Shown here piece after piece: positions 1-4,865 of a DNA stretch of 23,325 nt. Both the position numbers and the translations under genes were made by a program. Below the pieces are notes generated by a model that was given only the letters and a program-made list of their open reading frames with translations, did no database searches and was not told the origin of the DNA. Numbering within the stretch: position 1 is the stretch's first letter; each line of letters starts with the position of its first letter. Source of the DNA: a virus; IMG/VR virus record IMGVR_UViG_3300017956_000137, positions 1-23,325 of that record. One strand, given 5' to 3'.

Positions 1-413
1 GGGTATTTTAACCCAGATATTGTTGCTATTCCTGAGACAGTTAATGTTGTGGAATTAATGTCTGCAGTACTCCCTGCAGAAATATTTGTTAATCCAGAAC
101 CATCACCAATAAAATATGATGCAGTGACAATTCCCGAAATGCTTGTGTCACCAACAACCGATAACTTAGATGTTGGAGTTGTTACGCCTACTCCAACATT
201 GCCTTCAGTAAAATACGTATTATATGTATTTGTTCCTACTCCGGTGACCCACGGGTTAATAGCAAAAACCGTGGTTCCTAGACCAACATTCTTTGAGGCA
301 AATAATCTACCATTATATGTGTTTAAGGCTAATTCACCAAGCGGTAACTGGTCACCTGTTGGAATTTTACCGGCAACAGCCGACCGTTTAATCTTAATTG
401 CAGGATTTGCCAT
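1..413 (-). CDS. Tail-fibre-like protein, N-terminal part (runs off the window)
   Basis: The frame opens at ATG 413 and stays open to base 1, giving 137 codons with the C-terminus missing. It begins MANPAIKIKRSAVAGK and continues through LGELALNTYNGRLFASKN, then a fibre-type stretch with GNVGVGVTTPTSKLSVVGD and GDGSGLTNIS. The last pattern (V-G-x-x-x-x-P-x-S-K-L-x-V-x-G-x-x-x-x-S-G) is common in trimeric phage tail fibres, usually just after the virion-attachment domain. A GAGG ribosome site ends 4 nt before the ATG. The gene lies 64 nt past the 71-aa gene and has its own late promoter motif and a palindromic leader. Likely role: distal fibre or host-binding protein, with the receptor-binding end outside the window. 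The fibre class is a confident inference; the receptor cannot be guessed. Confidence 0.8.
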   Translation of the reverse strand, partial: MANPAIKIKRSAVAGKIPTGDQLPLGELALNTYNGRLFASKNVGLGTTVFAINPWVTGVGTNTYNTYFTEGNVGVGVTTPTSKLSVVGDTSISGIVTASYFIGDGSGLTNISAGSTADINSTTLTVSGIATISGLKY

Positions 414-444
414 TCAACCTCATATCGTTGGTATAAACCGTAGA

Positions 445-462
445 ACTCAGTATATACTGAGT
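445..462. promoter_or_regulatory. Perfect 18-bp palindrome in the fibre gene leader
   Basis: ACTCAGTATATACTGAGT equals its own reverse complement. As RNA it can form a 7-bp stem with an AUAU loop. It lies between the late promoter motif (471-478) and the fibre ATG (413), and would start about 2-3 nt after the predicted transcription start. Neither strand has a following T-tract, so it is not an intrinsic terminator. A 5' stabilising stem-loop or a protein-binding operator are both possible. Confidence 0.6.
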
Positions 463-470
463 GTTAAAGA

Positions 471-478
471 TATTTATT
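471..478 (-). promoter_or_regulatory. T4-type late promoter motif for the fibre gene
   Basis: The minus strand reads AATAAATA within TAAATAAATA, close to the T4 late -10 box TATAAATA, which is read by RNA polymerase carrying the gp55 sigma factor and the sliding clamp. It starts on the last base of the TAA stop of the 71-aa gene (478-480). The predicted start is near 464, giving a leader of about 50 nt. Confidence 0.6.
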
Positions 479-693
479 TAAGTAAAGTCCTCTTGCTTAG
501 TACTTGTTGGTTTTCTAACTTTTGTCTTCAACTTCTCAAGTTCTGTATTTTGTTCGTTGATTTGTTTTGTTAGTGATTCAACTAATTCATTCAATTGTCG
601 AATCTTTGCCTCATTAGCAACTGATTGTGAAAACAAATCAAATGACCTTTGTTGATAAGACGCAATCAAATATTTTAAATCTTGTTCATTCAT
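478..693 (-). CDS. Small coiled-coil protein, 71 aa
   Basis: I do not recognise a named family. The product is acidic to neutral, has no membrane segment or signal peptide, and from about residue 25 to 60 shows a heptad-like pattern with repeated L, I and V among E, K, Q and N (for example IRQLNELVESLTKQINEQ). That predicts a coiled coil, so it may oligomerise or act as a small adaptor. Small coiled-coil genes of this size are frequent next to fibre genes in marine T4-like phages. The ATG directly follows a T7 run after a hairpin, so there is no normal Shine-Dalgarno sequence. Its TAA stop abuts the late promoter of the fibre gene. It is probably real because it fills the gap between two fibre-type genes in the same direction. 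Confidence 0.7.
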   Translation of the reverse strand: MNEQDLKYLIASYQQRSFDLFSQSVANEAKIRQLNELVESLTKQINEQNTELEKLKTKVRKPTSTKQEDFT

Positions 694-722
694 AAAAAAA
701 GAGGGGTTCTATAGACCCCTCT
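694..722 (-). terminator. Rho-independent terminator after the 565-aa gene
   Basis: On the minus strand AGAGGGGT (722-715) pairs with ACCCCTCT (707-700), an 8-bp GC-rich stem with a 7-nt loop, and the last T of the stem opens a run of seven Ts (700-694). It lies 23 nt past the TGA stop of the 565-aa gene. This is a textbook intrinsic terminator. The T-run touches the ATG of the next gene at 693, so it may also shape that gene's leader. Confidence 0.8.
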
Positions 723-728
723 ATTTAG
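721..728 (-). promoter_or_regulatory. Weak late promoter candidate (CTAAATAG)
   Basis: The minus strand reads CTAAATAG just before the hairpin at 722-700. CTAAATA-type boxes are known variants of late promoters in T4-like phages. If active, the transcript would begin inside the hairpin and serve the 71-aa gene. The match is short in AT-rich DNA, so confidence is low. Confidence 0.3.
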
Positions 729-744
729 AACTATGTGCTTAGAT

Positions 745-2442
745 TCAGAATGTGCCACCATCAATAGTGATGTTCTCAAGACTTCTTGTAGAACCACTAC
801 AGGAGATAACCTGAGTTTGACCTGCACAGTCATTGACCCACAGAGCACCAATCTCAACAGCTGCGTGAGAAGCGGCGGTCAGAACACCAGAACTTTCTGA
901 AACGTCATCAGAAAGAACAACTCTTGAAGTGCTGTCGTCCCAGTATACTGCTGCTTTTTTAGCAGTTCCACTATAGTAGTTGAACAGAACACCTAAGTCC
1001 TTATTCAAATCAGATGATGGTGCAGAACCATCAACCATACCCAGTTCCAGAAGTTGGTCTTCAATGGTTGTCTGGGAAGTATTTACCTGAGTTGTAGAAC
1101 CATTAACATAAAGGTTTCCACTAACAGTCAGGTTTTGTGCAACGGTAACGTTATCTGGAAGACCAATAGTAACAGTTCCAGAACTCTCTACTACTGTTGT
1201 TTCATTTGAAGTTCCGCTGAAGGTGATTGTTCCACCAAGAGCAGTTGCAGTGCTATTGGAACCATCACTTACAGTAATGGTGCTGTTTGCAAGGTTGGCG
1301 TTGGGGAGTGAACCAGTTACGTGACTAGCAAGATTGATTTGGCTAGCGGTAATTTGCTGATCACTGAGTGACAGATAACCTTGACCTGCAAGAGTTACAT
1401 CAGTTGAATTATCAGTTCCTGCAGCATCAACACCAAGGGTTGTTCTTGCAGCTGATGCATCAGCATCATCAATTAGGGTTCTACCAAATGCCGACAGATC
1501 GGTTGTAGCAGCAGTAGTTGAACTATCGAAGTATGGTAACTTGTTTGCTGCCTGGGTTAAACCAGAAAGGTCATCAAGGATATCGTCGTGAGCCTGAACA
1601 TTCGTTCCAATAACAAGGCCAAGGTTTGTTCTTGCACCAGCGGCAGTTGTGGCACCAATACCACCATTTGCCAGTGGAAGAGTTCCAGTTACATCGGTAG
1701 TCAGATCAATCAGACCCAGAGTGATTTGTTGACTAGAAAGAGTCAGATAATCGTATGAACCAGCAAGGGTTACATCGGTTGAGTTGTCTGTACCAGCAGC
1801 ATCAACACCAAGAGTTGATCTTGCGGTTGCTGCATCAGCATCATCAATTAAGGTTCTACCAAAAGAACTTAAATCTGTAACAGATGCAGTTCCTGAACCA
1901 GTAAAGTAAGGGAGTTTATTAGCAGCAGATGTTACTGAAGAAAGTGCTTGCAGTTCTGCATCAAGATCATATGAAACCTGATTATCTGAAACAGTAGCAG
2001 AAATACCGGTTCCACCAGTGAAAGTAAGAGTGTCTGAACCTACGGTCAGAGTATCTGTACCACTGTCACCAGCGAGACTTAAACTTGAAGAAAGAGTCGA
2101 GAATGATAAAGTTCCAGAACCATTGGTTGTTAAAACTTGGCCATTAGTTCCATCAGATCCTGGAAGTGTATATGTTACGTTAGATGCAAGACTATCAGGA
2201 GACTTTAACGCTACGTAGTTAGAACCATTGGATGATCCTTCAACAAGATTTACAGAACTTCCCGTAGAACTTCCTTCTCTAGTCCAATAACGATGAGAAC
2301 CAAAGAATTTATTTCCACCTGTTGTACTGTTGATACCAACATAAAGTTCGAAGGTATCAGTTGTAAGTGCTGGTTCGCCTGCCTGAAGTCCAGGAAGATT
2401 TGCAAAGGCACCCCTCTTAAACTGAATTACGGGAGAAGCCAT
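745..2442 (-). CDS. Fibre-like virion structural protein with internal repeats, ends in DGGTF
   Basis: The 565-aa product is rich in S, T, G, A and D, as in fibrous phage virion proteins. The first ~40 residues (MASPVIQFKRG, then LQAGEPAL and FELYVGI) form a tip also seen on the adjacent fibre gene at 413, probably the virion-attachment end. A middle block of about 85 residues occurs twice with a period of 125 residues, both copies carrying FGRTLIDDADA and TLGVDAAGTDNSTDVTLAG. A later stretch, NLTVSGNLYVNGSTTQVNTS, resembles a beta-repeat followed by a domain found near the ends of many phage fibre proteins. The protein ends ITIDGGTF, a tail shared with the two genes before it. A late promoter motif lies 24 nt upstream and a terminator follows. 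Likely a fibre, whisker or decoration protein; the exact virion site is unknown. Confidence 0.75.
   Translation of the reverse strand: MASPVIQFKRGAFANLPGLQAGEPALTTDTFELYVGINSTTGGNKFFGSHRYWTREGSSTGSSVNLVEGSSNGSNYVALKSPDSLASNVTYTLPGSDGTNGQVLTTNGSGTLSFSTLSSSLSLAGDSGTDTLTVGSDTLTFTGGTGISATVSDNQVSYDLDAELQALSSVTSAANKLPYFTGSGTASVTDLSSFGRTLIDDADAATARSTLGVDAAGTDNSTDVTLAGSYDYLTLSSQQITLGLIDLTTDVTGTLPLANGGIGATTAAGARTNLGLVIGTNVQAHDDILDDLSGLTQAANKLPYFDSSTTAATTDLSAFGRTLIDDADASAARTTLGVDAAGTDNSTDVTLAGQGYLSLSDQQITASQINLASHVTGSLPNANLANSTITVSDGSNSTATALGGTITFSGTSNETTVVESSGTVTIGLPDNVTVAQNLTVSGNLYVNGSTTQVNTSQTTIEDQLLELGMVDGSAPSSDLNKDLGVLFNYYSGTAKKAAVYWDDSTSRVVLSDDVSESSGVLTAASHAAVEIGALWVNDCAGQTQVISCSGSTRSLENITIDGGTF
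1301..1557 (-). repeat. Internal repeat of the 565-aa protein, downstream copy
   Basis: This encodes the second copy (in protein order) of an ~85-residue block running from AANKLPYF through FGRTLIDDADA and TLGVDAAGTDNSTDVTLAG to LSSQQIT-like and TGSLPNANL sequence. It matches the copy 375 nt away (125 codons). The DNA is diverged at many third positions, so this is an old or selected duplication rather than a recent one. Confidence 0.8.
1676..1932 (-). repeat. Internal repeat of the 565-aa protein, upstream copy
   Basis: This is the first copy in protein order, with AANKLPYF, FGRTLIDDADA, TLGVDAAGTDNSTDVTLAG, LSSQQIT and TGTLPLAN. A linker follows with GARTNLGL and AHDDILDDLSGL, a pattern common in phage tail fibres and probably trimeric. 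Confidence 0.8.
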
Positions 2443-2465
2443 TTTTTTCTAATACTGTTTTTTAT

Positions 2466-2473
2466 TATTTATT
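2466..2473 (-). promoter_or_regulatory. T4-type late promoter motif for the 565-aa gene
   Basis: The minus strand reads AATAAATA in the 42-nt gap between the 76-aa and 565-aa genes, 24 nt before the ATG at 2442. The predicted start near 2459 leaves a leader of about 17 nt that is A-rich and has no clear Shine-Dalgarno sequence. Confidence 0.6.
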
Positions 2474-2484
2474 TGAGACAAAGC

Positions 2485-2715
2485 CTAGAAAGTTCCACCA
2501 TCTATACTTGAAAACTGAATATTACCCGTATCGACTTTACTTTCAACAACGTCTACAAACTTTTGTGGTAATGCTGTGGTTAATCCTAAAGTTGTATCAA
2601 TATTAATCACATCAAATTTTCCAGTAGAAGCATTATATCTCATTACATTTTTGTTTTTTTGAGCATTCAAGGTGCCAAAGTCGGTATTTGTTAAATCCCG
2701 CATTCTTATTGGCAT
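2485..2715 (-). CDS. Small virion-type protein, 76 aa, ends in DGGTF
   Basis: No named family is recognised. It is a shorter paralogue of the 107-aa gene just upstream: both have DFGTL(D/N)A, then Y-x-x-x-T-x-K-F, then a D-x-x-L position, and both end in S(I/L)DGGTF after an acidic (E/D)-x-G-x-I-Q segment. It has no membrane segment. The ATG at 2715 overlaps the TAA of the upstream gene by one base (TAATG) and lies 8 nt after a GGAGGT ribosome site, which supports this start over the in-frame ATG four codons later. Coupled translation with the 107-aa protein is likely. A role as a small fibre-associated or decoration protein is inferred from context only. Confidence 0.75.
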   Translation of the reverse strand: MPIRMRDLTNTDFGTLNAQKNKNVMRYNASTGKFDVINIDTTLGLTTALPQKFVDVVESKVDTGNIQFSSIDGGTF

Positions 2716-3038
2716 TAGAATGTACCTCCATCAAGAGATTCGACTTGAATTGCTCCAAGATCAAGTTCTCCCTCAAGAGCAGTAATCAGTTCATCAGGTA
2801 CGTCATTGTCTTCTGCCGATACTGACAACAAATCATCCGCTGTAATCAAAACAAATTTATTAGTAGCGGAATCATAAGAAACAATTTGTCCATCTTTTGT
2901 CGCATCCAAAGTACCAAAATCAACGTCGCCCATTTCACTGACAATTGATGGTTGTCTAACAGACTGTGTTGATATTTTCTTTACCGCACCTTTTTTTGCA
3001 ATATTAGAAGTGGATTGTACCTTTCTGACTACTGCCAT
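2715..3038 (-). CDS. Small virion-type protein, 107 aa, ends in DGGTF
   Basis: No named family is recognised. Residues 1-30 are basic and Ser/Thr/Gln-rich (MAVVRKVQSTSNIAKKGAVKK) and probably disordered. From about residue 37 it aligns with the 76-aa product: VDFGTLDATKDG, YDSATNKFVLI, then an acidic stretch and a terminal SLDGGTF. It begins 4 nt after the stop of the 111-aa gene. Its last codons contain the ribosome site of the 76-aa gene, so the two are translationally linked. The Y-x-x-x-T-x-K-F-x-x-I pattern resembles short beta-hairpin units in phage fibre tips. Probably a minor virion component; this is inference. Confidence 0.75.
   Translation of the reverse strand: MAVVRKVQSTSNIAKKGAVKKISTQSVRQPSIVSEMGDVDFGTLDATKDGQIVSYDSATNKFVLITADDLLSVSAEDNDVPDELITALEGELDLGAIQVESLDGGTF
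2724..2729 (-). promoter_or_regulatory. Strong ribosome binding site for the 76-aa gene, inside the 107-aa gene
   Basis: The minus strand reads GGAGGT, 8 nt before ATG 2715. It is also the two Gly codons of the DGGTF ending of the 107-aa protein. It is the clearest Shine-Dalgarno sequence in the fibre region. Confidence 0.75.
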
Positions 3039-3042
3039 TGTT

Positions 3043-3378
3043 TTAAGTAGTAATGCCTGCTGTTACGAGTGCCATTCCTTCTACTAATCTGGATACCGCT
3101 CCACTTCCAGACGTTAACCTCACATCATAAAAGTATCTTCCTGGTTTTAAGTTTGTAGTGACACCAGATGTCATTGCTATAGAAACTTCTCCAGTTGCTC
3201 CAACAATGCTCACTGTGAATGATGTAGAATCAGTTGCTTCAGAATGTTTTTTTATTTTAGCGGCGGCAGAATATCCCGCAAGATTTGATGCAGATCCGTC
3301 ATTCTCAGTAGAAACAAATGTTTCTGAAAAATCCGAACCCTGTGGGATTGTTATATTGATAACTGGATTAGCTGCCAT
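3043..3378 (-). CDS. Small beta-sandwich (Ig-like) virion protein, 111 aa
   Basis: The protein has alternating short hydrophobic strands and a conserved-looking end, LKPGRYFYDVRLTSGSGAVS followed by RLVEGMALVTAGIT. The order 'polar strand, G-x-Y-x-Y-D-(V/L)-x-L, loop, R-L-(V/L)-E-G-x-x-x-V' is typical of small Ig-like phage proteins such as the N-terminal domain of baseplate upper protein BppU. The N-terminus, INITIPQGSDFSETF, also fits that fold. There is no signal peptide or membrane helix. It starts 13 nt after gp16 and is followed 4 nt later by the 107-aa gene. Probable role: a structural or adaptor protein attaching fibres or decorating the virion. The fold is a pattern-based inference, the exact role unknown. 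Confidence 0.75.
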   Translation of the reverse strand: MAANPVINITIPQGSDFSETFVSTENDGSASNLAGYSAAAKIKKHSEATDSTSFTVSIVGATGEVSIAMTSGVTTNLKPGRYFYDVRLTSGSGAVSRLVEGMALVTAGITT

Positions 3379-3391
3379 TGATCTTTTTTAA

Positions 3392-3399
3392 CTATTTAG
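3392..3399 (-). promoter_or_regulatory. Possible late promoter overlapping the gp16 stop (CTAAATAG)
   Basis: The minus strand reads CTAAATAG, whose final TAG is the gp16 stop codon. It could drive the 111-aa gene (ATG 3378) with a leader of about 8 nt. The sequence also simply encodes Thr-Lys-stop, so it may be chance. Confidence 0.3.
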
Positions 3400-3826
3400 T
3401 TTTATTGTCATTGGCCGTATCTTTAAGTAACTTTGCCAATTCTGCGGTTGAACCAACAAAAAGAGCATTAGTAACATTGGTTGGATTTTTAGTCTTTGTT
3501 TCCTCAGTAACTTCTTTCAGTTCTTTTTGAAGTTTCATCAATTTATCTGTCGCATCGGCAACATTTTTGATAAGTTGACCTGCAACCTCATATGCTCTTG
3601 GCATTTCACTTTCTTGAGCTAATTCAAGAATACCATTAAGTGCTTCTTGTCCCTTTTCTATAACTGAGTAAAGATTTCCTCTTGTATATTCATAATCTTT
3701 TATGATATCGTCTTTATCCAAAGATTTTTTTTCGACAGAAACAATCTCTGATTTTTCAGGTTTTACATCTATCATACTATCCTCAAGGTTAAAGGTATCA
3801 TTCAAATCTTTAAATTTATCGCTCAT
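3392..3826 (-). CDS. 16: Terminase small subunit gp16 (DNA packaging)
   Basis: The 144-aa protein is close to the 164 aa of T4 gp16. The family core is visible: GQEALNGILELAQES, then PRAYEVAGQLIKNVADA, a Lys/Glu-rich helix, and the terminal FVGSTAELAKLL, which closely matches the T4 ending as I remember it. In T4, gp16 forms ring oligomers that bind phage DNA and stimulate cleavage and packaging by the large subunit gp17 at the portal. The first ~45 residues are charged and variable, as expected. It starts 4 nt after gp15. In T4 gene 17 overlaps gene 16; here virion genes follow instead and no gp17 is present in the window. Confidence 0.92.
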   Translation of the reverse strand: MSDKFKDLNDTFNLEDSMIDVKPEKSEIVSVEKKSLDKDDIIKDYEYTRGNLYSVIEKGQEALNGILELAQESEMPRAYEVAGQLIKNVADATDKLMKLQKELKEVTEETKTKNPTNVTNALFVGSTAELAKLLKDTANDNKTK

Positions 3827-3830
3827 AAAA

Positions 3831-4835
3831 TTAGTTTATAGAACCACTAAATCCAAAATCATCTCCACTCTCAACAAGCAAGTTATCTGCTGCTGTAATT
3901 GGTTTCACTGCAGCACCTGTGATGTGAGTTTCTATATTTGTACCATCTCTGCCTCTTTGAACAGTGATAGCATTTCCATTGATGTTTGTAACATACATCT
4001 CTTCATCGTCAATGTCGATGTAGGTTTTATTTGTAATAGTACTTCCATCTTCTACATTGATTATTGTATCTGTCATAGAAACATCCTTTGACAGATTGGT
4101 TAGAACAGTTCCAGTATAATTTTGGATCGCTCTTGGAGTTGCTGTATAAGTAAGTTCTCTTGTTGTATTGGTTGTGTCTGTTCCAGTAAGGTAACTGATA
4201 GTAGCACTTCTGATAACATCGGAAGTTGCACTGGAAACAGGACCAAACAGATATGTCTTTGCAGTAAATCTTAAAGTATATGTTAAAGATCTTCTTGTCG
4301 TAAAATCTCCTTCGTAATCATCTTGAAAGGTAACATTTTCTAAAACAACAGGAATATCTTTCTTCTCGTTAATACCATTCTCTACAAGAGTAACTGATAA
4401 GTTATATGAGGGTTGGAAATATGGCAAAATTTGCTCTACAATTTGCAGAGCATCATCATTTAGTTTTGTCATAATACTCAATTCAAATTGCATATTGTAT
4501 GGAACTGGCATATATGCCTTTTTTGTTATAGATCCATCAGTAGCATCTTTTACTGTAAATTGCTGAGTTGTTGTTACTTTTCTTGAAGGATCATAAACAA
4601 TCCCAGTAAACTCAAATGACATTCTTGGCAGTGTCATTTGAGTTGATTTGCTTAGATTTGGAGACTGCTCCAGTCTAGCTAAAAACTTTTGAATAGGTCC
4701 ATATGCAAGAGGAACTTTAATCACGCTCACAACATCATCAGAAGAGTTTGTGTGCTTGATTGTAATATTATTAAACAGGGTGCCAAAAGCAATGACTGTT
4801 TTTCTCAATATCTCGTGATAAAAATACTCAAACAT
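3831..4835 (-). CDS. 15: Tail sheath stabilizer and completion protein gp15
   Basis: The 334-aa protein compares with 272 aa for T4 gp15, which caps the tail tube and sheath and joins the tail to the neck. Matches to the T4 family include the start MFEYFYHEILRKT, the PLAYGPIQKFLARL segment, LPRMSFEF, and the strong core FELSIMTKLNDDALQIVEQ followed by ILPYFQP (about residues 117-142), then RRSLTYTLRF. The extra length is a C-terminal module (about residues 241-312) with EEMYVTNINGNAITVQRG followed by RDGTN and a THITGAAV stretch. Similar sequence is seen in the DUF4815 protein and the gp7-slot protein of this window. A CATAAATA late motif overlaps the end of gp14 upstream. Identity is secure; the role of the C-terminal module is unknown. 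Confidence 0.93.
   Translation of the reverse strand: MFEYFYHEILRKTVIAFGTLFNNITIKHTNSSDDVVSVIKVPLAYGPIQKFLARLEQSPNLSKSTQMTLPRMSFEFTGIVYDPSRKVTTTQQFTVKDATDGSITKKAYMPVPYNMQFELSIMTKLNDDALQIVEQILPYFQPSYNLSVTLVENGINEKKDIPVVLENVTFQDDYEGDFTTRRSLTYTLRFTAKTYLFGPVSSATSDVIRSATISYLTGTDTTNTTRELTYTATPRAIQNYTGTVLTNLSKDVSMTDTIINVEDGSTITNKTYIDIDDEEMYVTNINGNAITVQRGRDGTNIETHITGAAVKPITAADNLLVESGDDFGFSGSIN
3900..4115 (-). other. C-terminal add-on module of gp15
   Basis: This codes for about residues 241-312 of gp15: a 'D/E-E-x-(M/I)-x-(V/Y)...G...I-x-V-x-R-G-x-D-G-T-x-x-x-x-H-x-x-G-x-x-V' unit. T4 gp15 as I remember it has no such unit. Similar units are encoded near 8588-8850 and 19355-19560. It looks like a small beta-domain that moves between virion genes. 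Confidence 0.55.
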
Positions 4836-4857
4836 TTTTCACTGACCTACTATTTTT

Positions 4858-4865
4858 TATTTATG
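4858..4865 (-). promoter_or_regulatory. T4-type late promoter motif for gp15, fused to the gp14 stop
   Basis: The minus strand reads CATAAATA and includes the gp14 stop codon TAA (4863-4861). It lies 23 nt before the gp15 ATG, with a predicted start near 4851 and a leader of about 16 nt. Confidence 0.6.

Noticed and set aside
49-573. Plus-strand open frame of 174 codons
   Set aside because: It is the antisense shadow of the partial fibre gene and of the end of the 71-aa gene, has no ribosome site, and all recognised genes run on the minus strand.
3702-4091. Plus-strand open frame of 129 codons
   Set aside because: It lies antisense to gp16 and gp15, both securely identified. Its Cys/Ser/Ile-rich translation has no domain pattern.
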